From the NCBI RefSeq assembly GCF_963082655.1, contig NC_081552.1, forward strand, positions 196,993,281-197,057,280: a stretch of DNA of 64,000 nt, written 5' to 3'. Position 1 is the stretch's first letter, and each line of letters starts with the position of its first letter. The translations under genes and the position numbers were made by a program. The DNA comes from Stomoxys calcitrans (lineage: Eukaryota; Arthropoda; Insecta; Diptera; Muscidae). Of this stretch, positions 44,746 through 56,570 are shown one piece after another. The notes beneath the pieces were generated by a model, which did not search any database, was not told where the DNA came from, and saw only the letters and a program-made list of their open reading frames with translations.

Positions 44746-46425
44746 AGGTATCAAATTCGTTATTTACTCCCAAAAACTTTTATTTGATTGGTTCTGGAAA
44801 TAAGTTCAGTTAAGGGGGTGCTTTGGATACTTCATCACAAAATTTAATGCAATTTTCCTAATCTACTCCCAAATTGCTTACATTTGAGTCCCATGTAGCT
44901 ACAGTCGGCTAATATGCCCATTTGGGGGTTTTTGGGGGTAGGGACACATCCCATTACATGAACTTCTTTTTTTTGCCATATTCTTGATCTTCTCCCGAAT
45001 ACCTTTCATTTGAGTTCCATGTTGAAAGTTCTATATGTGTGTTTGGAGGAGTTTTGGCGTTAGGGCGACTTCCTGGGTACTTGGGCCCAATTTTTAATAC
45101 CATATTCGTATTTGACTATTCTATACCTTTTATTTGGTACCTATACTGTCCCGATCGGTCCACTTTTGATTTCGGATGGCGTTGTCGGGTTAAGGGGGAG
45201 GTACCGCCCCCATCCCATATCTAAAAATTATATAGCCTATGTTCCTTTCCAGACAAACTTACATAGTCTGTGAAAATTTTAAGAAAATCGGTTCAGCCGT
45301 TTTTGATTCTACGGAACAAAAAAAAACCGAGTCCCATATAGTCATGATGGCGTTTTTGGCCCATTTAAGGCGTTTTTGGGGGGTAGGGTGACCCACTATA
45401 CTTCGATTTGCTTTTGTATGGCAGATTCGTAATCTACTTCCGAATACCTTTCATTTGAGGTCCATATTGACATGAACGTCCAATATGTCTGTTTGGAGGA
45501 ATTTTGGGGTTGGGGTTTTAGTACCGATGTGTATTTAAACCCAATTTTTAATACCATATTCGTATTCTATTTTCCTTTACCTTTCATTTGATACCCATAT
45601 TGTCCCGATCGGTCCACTTTTGATATTGGGTGGTGTTTTTGGGTAAAGGGGGAGGGTCCGCCCACTTCCGAAATCAACAAATTACAAAGCCTATTTCGCA
45701 TTCCTGACCATATTCCCAATCTACTCCTGAATACCTTTCATTTGAATCCCATATTGTCATGATTGTCCAAAAAAAACCTATTTTAGGGGGTTTTGGGATT
45801 GGGGCGGCCCCCCAGTTACTTGGACCTAATTTTTGATGTGAAATTCGTACTCTCCTAAATATCTTTCATTTAAGTCCCATATTGTCCAGACCGGTTCACT
45901 TTTATTTTTGGGTAGTACTTTCGGGGTAAGGGGAAGGGTCCTCCCACCTTTCGATATCAAAAAATTATATAGCCTGTGCTTGCTTCCAATCTGTGGAAAT
46001 TTCAAGCTAGCCGTAAAGGGGAAGGTCCGCCCCATTCCGAAATCAACAAATTACAAAGTCTATTTCTCATTCCTGACCATATTCGCGATCTACTCCCGAA
46101 TACCTTTCATTTGAGTCCCATATTGTTATGATCGTCCAAAAAACCTTTTTTAGGGGGTTTTGGGATTGAACCCCATTTTTGATATGAAATTCGTACTCTA
46201 CTCCTAAATATCTTTCATTTGAGTCCCATATTGTCCAGATCGGTCCACTTTTATTTTTGGGTAGTACTTTTGGAGTAAGGGGGAGCGTCCGCCCCCCCTT
46301 CCGATATCAAAAAATTATATAGCCTATGTTTCCTTCCAATCTGTGAAAAGTTCAAGGTAGCCGGTTCAGCCGTTTTTGAATCCCCACGGAACAAACAAAC
46401 ACAAATTGATTTTTTATATATAAGA

Positions 46426-47331
46426 GAAGAAGATGTCTGGCGTTTCTTCAACCCTCCACATAAAAAAAATTACATCGTAATCTGTTTGCCTAAAAATTGT
46501 GTGAGTCTGAATTTTCTACCTAAAATAGTACCACCAGACTTGTTTAATTTGGCACATCGTTTTTTGTGAACGCTTTTATGAATCGCCATAATCACATGAA
46601 TATGCATAGCCTGGCATTATTTTTGTTGTTGATTTTTTATTTTTGTTTGTTGGTATCATAAAAATGGCTAAAATGCCAACATATGCCTAAGTCCTGTTAA
46701 ATAGTTCATTACCCTTTTTTTGTAGCCTTCAAATGCCTAAATGTACCAACAATGTGCGACAATTCATGTTAGTGAGACCGGAAGTCAACATTTATATGGA
46801 TAAACTGTTATGGATGTATGGGTAAGCGCCAGTGTTAGTGTGTGTGTGTGTGAGTATGAGTGGTTGTATGATTTCTGGTTTTATCGCTGCCTAAACACAA
46901 ACGCCCATTAGTTTTTCCTACGCACGCTGATTGGGAGGAAAAACCACCGGTTATGACATTTCTCAGCCATTAAACGTTTAACTTAACACACACGCAGCCC
47001 ATTGCCAGAATAGCCAGAACGCCAACCAAAAGCTCCACTTTATGTTATTCGGAAAACATGGAACGTTTTGTGTGGGCGATCGACTTACTGACTTTATGCA
47101 TTCGTTCACCCATTCCAACAGTGTTTCATAACGGTGGCAAAATTGAAATGAAATTCCCTGAAGACGTATAGGATGAAGCCATAAGAGGATAGGGAGGAGG
47201 ATTAGCAAATTGACTTGAATACCTGAAAACGAGTAGAGGGATCTTAAAGACTCAAGAGTCCATACTATAAATGAGGTTAGTTTATCATTAGGACAAGACG
47301 ACATAATGTGGAAGAGAGAGGAAGTAACAAG
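46426..47331. other. Unique AT-rich DNA, no gene recognised
   Basis: Single-copy region with a (GT)n run near 46838-46852. The 135-codon minus ORF 46978-47385 overlaps a HINE-like terminus at its N-terminal end and shows no domain, so I do not call it a gene. Confidence 0.45.
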
Positions 47332-47685
47332 CAAAGGCATGCTAAGTTCAGCCGGGCCGAATCTTAGGAGCCCATCACCATGCATTCTGCTAAAATATGG
47401 GACCTATATAAGGTTATAGACCTATCTGGACTGTACTTGGCTTGGTTGTTGTAACTCATAACAGAACACTATGTGAAAAATTTCAACCAACTCGAACAAA
47501 AATAGCGGTTTCCAGGGGCTCAAGAAGTCAAATCGCGAGATCTGTTTATATGGGAGCTATATCTAAATCTCAATCGATATGGCCCATTTGCAATGCCCAA
47601 CGACCTACATCAACATTAAGTATCTGTGCGGCTAGCTTTACGCGTTCGACCGCCATCGTGATTTCGACGGACGGACATGTCTGCG
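47332..47685 (-). repeat. HINE-like element, shortened
   Basis: The 3' end in minus orientation ('aacaagcaaaggcatgctaa', 'ccgggccgaatcttagg'), one or two monomers, and the module 'cgatttcgacggacggacat', where the mariner-like relic begins. Confidence 0.6.
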
Positions 47686-48336
47686 TCAAGCGGGCTTGTC
47701 TGCATAGACATGAGCTTTAACATAGCACCACAAAAAATAGTCTAAGGGCATTAAATCGCACGATCTAGACGGCCAATTGAACGGTCCCAAAGGTGAAATA
47801 AAATGTTCACCGAACTCGCCTCTCAATAAGTCCATTGTTACGGGTGCTGCGTGGCATGTGGCAACATCTTGTTGAAACCACATGTCATGCAAGTCAAGCT
47901 CTTCCATTTTGGGCAAAAAAAAGTGGGTTATCACCTCACAGTAGCGCTCACCATTCATAGTTACGTTACGATTCGCATCATCTATGAAGAAGTACAGTCC
48001 AATGATGCCACTAGCCCATAAACCGCACCAAACTGTGATTTTTCTGGATGTTTTGGTAGCTCTTGCAATGCTTCTGGCTGATTTTGACTCTAAAATCGAC
48101 AATTTTTCTTATTCACGTACCTATTGTGCCAAAAATGAGCTTCGTCGTAAAATGGAAGAAGCGAGCGATGAACTTTCTCACAGAGCACGCATTTTGATAA
48201 TAAAATTCAATAATTTGCAAGCGTTGTTCGTTTTGTAAGACGATTCATGGTTAAATTACAGACTAAACCGAAGATGTGCGTGAGCTGTTTGAACCAGTGT
48301 TGCCAAACAGATAATAGCTAAAAAATCACCCCTTCA
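47686..48336 (-). pseudogene. mariner-like transposase relic
   Basis: Tc1/mariner superfamily, which moves DNA by cut and paste at TA. The minus-strand start ATG is the complement of 48246-48248, preceded by the 5' inverted repeat at about 48300-48336. After a large internal deletion near 48110-48180, the catalytic core reads 'TVWCGLWASGIIGLYFF', then 'DLHDMWFQQDVATCH' and 'RSCDLMPLDYFLW'. The second and third catalytic Asp are both present, with 36 residues between them. The 3' part ends at 47686, where it joins a HINE-like fragment. The related terminus at 14960 matches its end. Non-autonomous now. Confidence 0.8.
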
Positions 48337-48392
48337 AGGTATGACTAGTTTAACATTAAGACAAGGCGTGGAAGTAATGTGAAAGTAAGAAG

Positions 48393-50000
48393 AAGTAACA
48401 AGTAAAAGTGTGCTAAGTTCGGCCGGACCGAATCTTATATACCCTCCACCATGGATCGATCGCATTTGCCAAGTTCTTTGAATGACATTTTCAAATAGAA
48501 AAACACCAGTCATGGAAAAACACCACCTCCAAAATTTCAGGCAAATCGAGTAATAATTGCGCCCTCCAGAGACAGCTATATCAGGTTATATACCGGTTTA
48601 GACCATACTTGGAACAGTTGTTGGAAGTCATACCAAAACGACATATGCAAAATTTCAACCAAATGGGAAAAGAATTGCGCCCTCTAGAAGCCCAAGAAGT
48701 CTAATCGGGAGATCGGTTTATATGGCGGCTATAGCAGGATATGGACTGATTTAGACCATACTTGACACAGTAGTTGGAAGTCAAAACAAAACACCTCACG
48801 CAAAATTTCAACCAAATCGGATAAGAATTGCGCCCTCCAAAAGCTCCAGAAGTCGTGGCCCAAGATCGGTGTATACGGCAGCTATAACAGGTTATGGACC
48901 GATTTAAACCATACTAAGCGCAGTTATTGGACGTCATAACGTCACATGTCATGCAAAATTCAGTCAAATCGGATTGAAATTGCGTCCTTTAGAGGCTCAA
49001 GAAGACTAATCGGGAGATCGGTTTATATGGCGGCTATATCAGGTTATGGACTGATTTAGACTAAACATGGCACACTTGATTGGAGCCATATAAGAACACT
49101 TCGTACAAAATTTCAGCCAAATCGGATAAGAATTGCTTCCTCTAGAAGCTCTAGAAGTCAAGTCCCAAGGTCGAATTATATGGCAGCTATATAAGATTAT
49201 CAACCGATTTAGACCACAACTGGCACACTTGTTGGAAGTAATACCAAAACACCACGTGCAAGATTTCAGCCAAATCGGATAAGAATTGCGTCCCCTAGAA
49301 GCGCAAGAAGTCAAGACCCAAGATCGGTGTATACGGCAGCTATAACAGGTTATGGACCGATTTAAACCATACTAAGCGCAGTTATTGGACGTCATAACGT
49401 CACATGTCATGCAAAATTCAGTCAAATCGGATTGAAATTGCGTCCTTTAGAGGCTCAAGAAGACTAATCGGGAGATCGGTTTATATGGCGGCTATATCAG
49501 GTTATGGACTGATTTAGACTAAACATGGCACACTTGATTGGAGCCATATCAGAACACTTCGTACAAAATTTCAGCCAAATCGGATAAGAATTGCTTCCTC
49601 TAGAAGCTCTAGAAGTCAAGTCCCAAGGTCGAATTATATGGCAGCTATATAAGATTATCAACCGATTTAGACCACAACTGGCACACTTGTTGGAAGTAAT
49701 ACCAAAACACCACGTGCAAGATTTCAGCCAAATCGGATAAGAATTGCGTCCCCTAGAAGCTCAAGAAGTCAAGACCCAAGATCGATTTATATGGTAGCTA
49801 TATCAAAACATGGACCGATTTAACCTATTTACAATCCCAAACGACCTACACAAATAAGAAGTGTTTGTGCAAAGTTTCAAGCGGCTAGCTGTACTCCTTC
49901 GAAAGTTGGGGTGCTTTCGACAGATGTACGGGCGGACATGGATGGGTCGACTTAAAATATCATGACGATCAGGAATATATATACTTTATGGGGTCTTAGT
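48393..50000 (-). repeat. HINE-like element with a recent 458-bp internal duplication
   Basis: 3' terminus in minus orientation ('aacaagtaaaagtgtgctaa', 48397) followed by about nine monomers. The right end carries 'cagatgtacgggcggacatg' and 'tatggggtcttag'. Segments 48863-49320 and 49321-49778 are almost identical: three monomers, only two differences found by eye. This indicates very recent unequal exchange. Confidence 0.7.
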
Positions 50001-51345
50001 CCGGTCGATACGGGATAACTATGAACACCACACTAGCTGGAACTTTGAGCTCCGACTTGTGTAGTGGTGTTCATCGTTATCACGGGAAGCTAAGCTGAAA
50101 GCTACCGTCCACAGGTTGCGGATGTTGGAACGCTCCGTTTTTATGCAGAGTAGCTGCAAATGCGGCCGCGGACAGTCAGCGATTTTCGAGAGGAGAGTCT
50201 CAGTGAGGAGTCAGGTGGCACTGGCTCTTAATTAAATACTGAGTGCCAATGATATTCGAGATGACAAGGCAAGTTATTGGTGCCTTCAAATAACCAATGG
50301 CCAACATCAGTGTCTGTGCCCAGGTTAGGGGCGGCTGGCGGCGAGCGTCGGATCTTGGAGCAAGCGGCTCGGGATACATGAGCGATCCCACAAAACCCAT
50401 GCGGTAGGGGCGATGGGCAAGTAACCCGCCCTCGAAAAACTAAGAGAAATAAAGGAGTAGCAAAAACGAAGCCCCCCTAACGTTGAGGACCCACACAAAC
50501 GAAAAAGGGACCATGATTTACGGATCCGCACTCTTTATAGAGAAGGTGCAGTATACGCGCAGGCGAATGTATTGGAGAAGTACAAGGCAGATATTATCGC
50601 CTTACAGGAAGTGCGATGGAATGGGAATGGTGTCACTAAAACACCAAACGGTGACGAACTATACTATAGCTGCCATAACACGAGGCATGAATTTGTGGTT
50701 AGTCGGAGACTGAAACATCTTGTCTCCAGCTTTTCTCCGTTGAATGAGAGGCTAGCCACAGTCCGCATAAAAGCCAAATTCTTCAAAATCAGCCTTATTT
50801 GTGCCCATGCCCCGACGGAAGACAAGGACGAGCAGACCAAGGATATTTTCTACGAGTGCCTAGAGAGAGAATATGACCGCTGCTCCGTCCCATGATATTA
50901 AAATCGATCTGGGAGATTTTAATGCGAAGATAGGGAAGGAAGACATTTGTGGTCCAATTGTCGGAAAGGTTAGCCTCCACGAGATAACGTCCGAGGCTAA
51001 TAGATTTCGCTGCGGCAAAAAAACATGGTAGTTAGTAAAAATATTCGCAAAGCCACATGCCTGTCATCCGATCAAAACACGAGGAACCAAATTGATCACG
51101 TTGTGATAGATGGAAGGCATTCATCCAGCGAATTATATGTACGATCGATCCGTGGAGCGAATATAGATTCGGATCATTACCTTATTGCAGCAAAGGTTCG
51201 TACCCATTTGAACATGGCGAGGAAAGTACGATCTGATACTGCACGAAAGCTGGACATTGAAAGGCTGAAAACACAACATATGGCAACAGCATACTCCACT
51301 CGACTGACCCAACTGCTTGATGAAAGCGCTGCTTGTTACGATGAT

Positions 51346-51729
51346 GTTGTTTTAGCCACATTTTCATGTAGAGGTGGCGATCCTCGTCTAGCTACTGTGT
51401 GAGCAAGCTCTTTCCGGTATAAAGGACCGATCGCCGCGGGAACAAGGTGACCATTGATTATTTAAGGCGCCAATAACTCGCCTTGTCATATCAAAGATCA
51501 TAAGTACTCAGTATTAGTGCAAATGTCGGTGACAAACGGCCTCCCACTGAGACTCTCAGCTCAATACTGCTGATTGACCGCGACTACCGTTGCAGCTACT
51601 CCGTATGGAGCATTCCACTATCCGCAACCTGTGGACGCGACCGGTAGCTTGCAGCTAAACTTCTCGACAGCACAGATCGGGCCTCAACGTTCCAGCCTGT
51701 GTGGTGCTTACAGCTACACCGTGCCTGGT
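51346..51729 (-). mobile_element. 384-bp retroposon inside LINE-A, related to its 5' leader
   Basis: Flanked by a 12-bp direct repeat, tgttacgatgat (51334-51345) and tgttccgatgat (51730-51741), with one mismatch. Its reverse complement resembles 50020-50300 of the same LINE ('gagagtctcagtg', 'gatatgacaaggcgagttat' versus 'gagatgacaaggcaagttat'). It also carries a tail of its own ('tacatgaaaatgtggctaaa'). Confidence 0.7.
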
Positions 51730-53233
51730 TGTTCCGATGATACAATGGCGCAGTGGCAAACCATTGCCCTCTCCATGGAAAATGCCGCGAAATCCGTACT
51801 TGGGTACGGAAAGCCTCCCCAAGAAACCTATGGTACGACCAACAGTGTCGAGATGCTACTGAAGCCAATAATGCGGCATATAGAGCAACCCTGCAATCAG
51901 TAGTAACGCGACAGATGAAGGAGAGGTATCGGGAGAAAAGGAGAGAGGAGAAACGTCTATACCGCAGAAAGAAAAAGGAAATGAAAAAACGTGAGTGTGG
52001 ACGAATTGAGATGTACAGGAGTCACAATGAAGTCGGGAAATTCTACCAAAGAATTAAACATCAAACCGATGGCTTTGGTGCAGGCACATCCTCCTGCAGA
52101 GACAAAGAAGGAAATAGCATGCTGAGAATATGGAAAGAAAATTTTACCCAGCTGCTAGTGGCGGCGAAGAGGATGCCGCAGAACCAATCAATGTTGATGG
52201 TATAGAATGTTTACCTCCTAGTCAGAATGAGGTCGAAGCAGCTGTGACCCGACTGAAGAACAAAAAGGCAGAAGGAGCCGACAGGTTACCCTCTGAACTA
52301 TTTAAGACCAGAGGCGACACGCTGATAAGGCGTATGCCTCAGCTTATCTGCGCAATCTGGCTAGAAGAACGCATACCCTATGATTGAAACCTCAGCATAC
52401 TATGTTCCCTACACAAGAAAGTAGACAAGTGGGGATGTGCCAACTACAGAGGAATAAGTCTCCTCCCCATCACATACAAAATACTCTCGAGCGTACTGCG
52501 TGAAAGATTAAAACCTAAAGTCAATGAGATAATTGGGCCCTTTCAATGCGGCCTTAGACCTGGTAAATCCACCCTGGACCAAATACTCACACTGCGCCAA
52601 ATCCTGGAAAAGACGCGAGAAAGACAAATAAACACCTACCATCCCTTTGTTGACTACAAAGCCGCTTTCGATTCTCCTAATCGTTCAAAGGTATTCCAAG
52701 CCATGCCTGAGTTTTGTATCCCTGCAAAATTAATGAGACTCTGCAGGATGACACTCACTGATACGCGTTCCACAGTAGGAATATTTTAATACCAAATACC
52801 GAACTATTTAATACCAAATGAGGTTTTGGACAAGGAGACAGGCTATCATGTGATCTCTTTAATATACTGCCGGAGAAAATTATACGAGATGAATATGTGA
52901 TGAGTGTGTCATATCTCTCTTCTCTCAAGAGAACACATGCTACTCGCTTATGTTGACGACATCGACATCATAGGTCGGTCACCGGAAGTAGTAACTGCAG
53001 CCTTTGAAAGAATCGAAAGAGAGTCAGTGAAAATGACTTTTGCCAGTAAATGGAGATAAGACGAAATGGATGGTTTCAACTCCCAAAAAGCCTTGCACAG
53101 CCGAGCAGATAAAAAAAATGGAGAATGTTGGGAACTACAACTTTGAGATGGTCAGTAACTTTATCTAACTCGGCAACGCCGTAACCGAAACGAATGACAC
53201 CAGTTTTGAGATTAAGCGGAGAATAATACTGGC

Positions 53234-53402
53234 AAACAGATGCTACTTTGGACTAAGTAGGCAGTCTAGAAACAAGGCCACCTCTCGACAGACGAAGATT
53301 ACACTGTACAAGAGTATCAGTTTCTTGTACAGTGTAATCTTCGTCTGTCGACAGGTGGCCTTGTTTCTAGACTGCTTACTTAGTCCAAAGTAGCATCTGT
53401 TT
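53234..53402. repeat. 79-bp fold-back (inverted duplication) in LINE-A
   Basis: Left arm 53234-53312 and right arm 53324-53402 are reverse complements with two mismatches in 79. The loop is 11 nt (53313-53323, agtatcagttt). The right arm copies coding sequence of the left in reverse and replaces about 10 bp of the expected text. Confidence 0.92.
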
Positions 53403-53867
53403 ACCCGTGGGGCTGTATGGTTCTGAAGCATGGGTACTTGTGAAAGCAGATGAGGTAGTACTTGGAGTATTTGAGAGAAAGATTCTTTGTAAAATATATG
53501 GACCAGTTTGCGTTAACGGAGAATATAGGCAACGTATGAACCACAAGCTGTATGACGACGATAGCATAGTTACACACATCAAAATACAGTGGCTGCGCTG
53601 GCTAGGTCATGTTGTCAGAATGGATGAAGAAGCTCCAGCAAAGAAGTCTATTGAAGGCAAACACGGTGGTACACGCAAACCGCGAAGACCAAAAGCCCGA
53701 TGGAAAGATTAAGTGGTGGGAGACATTTTGAAACTTGGTATCTATAAGATATTATAAAATGAGCGCAGAAGATCGAGGCGCTTGGAACGCTATTCTACGT
53801 TCAGCTAGTGCAACAAATGTTCTGTCAAAGCCAATTAACTAAAAACCCTAGAGAACGGGTTGCATAA

Positions 53868-54410
53868 GTCTGCTCAATAAGACGAACGCCATAAGAGAAC
53901 CAAAGAAATGTCTCGGAACAAATTCTGGGTGGAATTCTGCAGCTTCGTGGAGAATCTAGGCTAGAGAAGATCCTAGCCTCCAGACCTATTAAGGTAGGGT
54001 ACATTTATAAGTCGGAGAAGCACTACAACTACTTCTGAATACACATTGGCCGGAAAACTCTCCAACAGACAACGCGGCCCCATATGAGGCTGCCACTGAA
54101 CTGCAATACTTCCTTGGGCATTCATAGGGTATCTCCAGTTGTGCTACAGCATTTGTGTTAGGCTTTTCACCCTGGCATATTCTTGCTGGTTTCAGAGACA
54201 CAAAGTTTATATTCTTCACGAGAGTAAAAGATTTTAGTCATGCCTTATGCCAAAGAAGGCGACACTTCTATAGATGAAAAGTTTCGACAACAGTACGCCT
54301 ATAGCTAAGGTAAGTCCACAGAAATAGACCTTCGTGAGCTAGTCGGCTATATATAAGTCGTTGTCAATATACAAAAGTAGCATTTATTGACATTGAAGAT
54401 CAAAATTTAC
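53868..54410 (+). pseudogene. LINE fragment (RNase H-type LINE), linker and RT start
   Basis: Frameshifted plus-strand pieces: 'SGWNSAASW'-type text matching 'WVEFCSSV' in another frame, 'RDTKFIFFTRVKDFSHALC' (compare 'RDTKVIFIPKVGKPYHMKA' at 62.2 kb), and 'QQYAYS...GKSTEIDLRELVGYI'. These are the region before and at the start of the RT. The family is close to LINE-B/C; exact membership is uncertain. Confidence 0.55.
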
Positions 54411-54450
54411 AAATCATAAAAGAACTGGAAAGGTCAATCATACAACCAGG

Positions 54451-54504
54451 GGAAACCTTCTCACATATCGCTCAGTGCTGTCCGGTTAAAGTTTAATTCA
54501 ATGA
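54451..54504 (-). mobile_element. SINE 3' fragment
   Basis: 'ccttctcacatatcgctcag' and 'tgtccggttaaagtttaa' are the reverse complement of the SINE 3' body. Head absent. Confidence 0.5.
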
Positions 54505-56075
54505 TAGGTTAGGTTAGGTTTAAGTGGCAGTCTGCCATCAGTCTCACTTAGACGTTTTCGTCCATTGTGATACCACACGAAGAGATGAAGGAAGATGCCT
54601 TCTAGTTCCTAGTTGAACCATCCAGATCGCCTTAAAAAGCCCAACAACTTGCGAATCAGATAGGTTCTCAAAGAAATGAGAACCTAAAGTGGAACAAGTT
54701 TTGACTGCTCGAGCGGAACACAATCACAGAAAGTGTTCTATAGTTTTTTCTTCTTCGATGTCCTCACAGCTTCTGCAAAAGTCTTTACGGGCAACATTCA
54801 GTCTGTCAGCATGTTTTCCGATTAGACAATGACCTGTTATGACGGATTCAATGACTGAGACGTCTGTTCTAGCAAGTGACAGCAAAGCGGTAGACCTCTT
54901 AAAGTCTAGATTAATCCACATAGTTTTGGAATGCTCACAGCCGTCTCTTTGTGATCATCTATCATTCGTTGCTCTTCGGACCTGATCCTGAAAACTTAGC
55001 TTACATGTCCAGGTCCCCTAGAATGTGTATGGTAGTTCCTAGTCTCGCAAGCTCCCTTGGAGCCATCAGACATCTCGTTGAGAGATCTGCGACAGTCAAG
55101 GGCGGTTTTTGTGTACAGAAATACGTTCTCTAGGGATTTAATGGCTGCCTGGCTGTCTGAGAAGATGTTTATGCCAATCGTCGTAATGACATTATATCTT
55201 ATCCATCACTTTTTTAATTGCAAGGATCTCCGACATACTGCAGTAATCGAGTAAACTTCTCGATATGACCAGTTCTACATCTATAGAGTACACCCCAAAG
55301 CCCACCTGATCGTTTAGTATAGTTACCAGGGATATCGTAGTTCCAATCGATTCTATCAGGAATAGTGGTACAGTACTTTTCATCGAAAAGCGGCTCAGGT
55401 AGGGTGTAATCCACACTACCTGGAACATCGGATATTGTATCAAGTATAACACAGTGTCCGTAGCCGCCACATGACCAATGATAAAGCCCCCTTAGCCTTA
55501 CGGCAGTAGTCGCAGCAATTTGTCTAGCCACAATGTCCAGGGGCATTAGATGTAGCATTAAATTCAGTGCTTCAGATGGTGTCATCCTCAGTGAGGCTGT
55601 GATGGACAAACAAGCCATCCTTTATATCCGGCTGAGTATTGAACAGTAGGTGGACTTTTGGAGCGGCGTCCACCAGATTACAACACCATATAGCATTACA
55701 GGTCTGACAACTACAGTATATACCCAATGCATGACACGCGGTCTAAACCCCCAACTTTTGCCTTGCAGGTGTATAGGGCAAGAGTTGTCCTTTCCAAGAT
55801 ATTGGATTTGAAGTTCAATTTCCTGCCTAACAAAATCACCCAGGTATTTTGCATTTTCTGCAAATGGAACATTCTCTCCACCCAAGGAGACAGCTGTCAA
55901 TGTAGGCAACTTGTATATCCTGCTGAAAAGAACTTCTTCTGTCTTGCACGGATTTACGCCTAGACCACTTTCGGTAGCCCACTTTGCTGTTTCACTTAGA
56001 GCTTCCTGAAGTATATCTCTGGGAAACTTTCCGCTAACCGCACTTGCCACTTCATCAGCATACGCGATAGTCGTA
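54505..56075 (-). pseudogene. LINE-B copy 1: RT C-terminus, RNase H, 3' end
   Basis: Minus-strand order: RT motif with YADE instead of YADD (complement of 56051-56062), 'GLGVNPCKTEEVLFSR', 'VVVRPVMLYGVVIWW', 'ASLRMTPSEALNLMLHLMPL', RNase H remnants, the Cys-rich end 'CRSCEDIEEEKTIEHFL', and a 3' tail 'aaacctaacctaaccta' (complement of 54505-54521). Several frameshifts, and part of RNase H is deleted. It resembles LOA/I-type LINEs, from memory. Confidence 0.75.
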
Positions 56076-56570
56076 AGGATGACATAAACCCTATGAAGGG
56101 ATCCGGATCGTGAGAAGATGAGGCATTTTCTGATAGGAAGCAAGAGGTCAGAATGGATTTCGACTTAGGATTAATGGCCCACTTATGCAGAATAGGTTCG
56201 AGAAGAGACAGCGTGCAGAAATAACTTTTTGAAATTTTAAATGAATAGAGCTAAGGTGTTATTGAGCTTATAAGCAAAATTTTAAGGCACTGGGTAGTCC
56301 AGGCGCCACTTGGCAGGGTCTCTAAGTTTGTCACTTAGGCATTTCAATACACGTTTCAGGCTGCCAAATCGTCTGATTTACAACATTCGTCTGAACAAAT
56401 TCTTCTAAGAAATGAAAAAGAGATATCTGAATAATTCTTATTAAATTTCACAGACAATAACATCTTTAAAAATCCAATTCGGCCAAAGAGGATTCTAAAA
56501 TCTCGATAACACCTCTGCTCTACCACTTCAAGTATTATCTCTAACCGCACTCAAATGACATATTTTTATG
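56076..56570. other. Unassigned interval
   Basis: Unique sequence between LINE-B and a HINE-like element. No gene recognised. Confidence 0.4.

Larger units (their letters stand above)
44093..46425 (-). mobile_element. Helitron-like element, copy C, with nested SINE and LINE pieces
   Basis: CTAG end at the complement of 44093-44096 with T outside. The TC end is the complement of about 46422-46425 ('atataaga'). Internal 130-bp units resemble the 3.6-5.6 kb subtype. It is interrupted at 44205-44745 by a tRNA-like SINE piece and a LINE-C fragment. Some heads are duplicated (about 45.96 and 46.32 kb). Confidence 0.58.
50001..53848 (+). pseudogene. LINE-A copy 5: near full length, multiply disrupted
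   Basis: A long 5' leader (50001-50500) contains an inverted pair at 50014-50033 and 50059-50081. Next comes the endonuclease ('LQEVRWNGNGV', 'ISLICAHAPTEDKDEQTKD', 'NQIDHVVIDGRHSS', 'DSDHYLIAAKVR'; 50572-51330), then the linker with the 384-bp insert at 51346-51729. The RT follows from 52130 ('GPFQCGLRPGKST' type) with its catalytic motif as YVDD (52949-52960). A fold-back sits at 53234-53402, and the C-terminal 'WLRWLGHVVRMDEEAPAKK' block ends at about 53712. The 3' end is 'ctgtcaaagccaattaac'. Several stops and frameshifts. It is the best template for the family's domain order. Confidence 0.78.

Noticed and set aside
46978..47385. 135-codon minus-strand membrane-like protein
   Set aside because: Its N-terminal coding overlaps a HINE-like terminus, no start context or domain is seen, and the hydrophobicity is explained by T-rich composition.
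54505..54521. Insect telomere remnant (TTAGG-like)
   Set aside because: 'taggttaggttaggtt' is the complement of the LINE-B 3' tail and adjoins its C-terminal coding. Diptera lack TTAGG telomeres.
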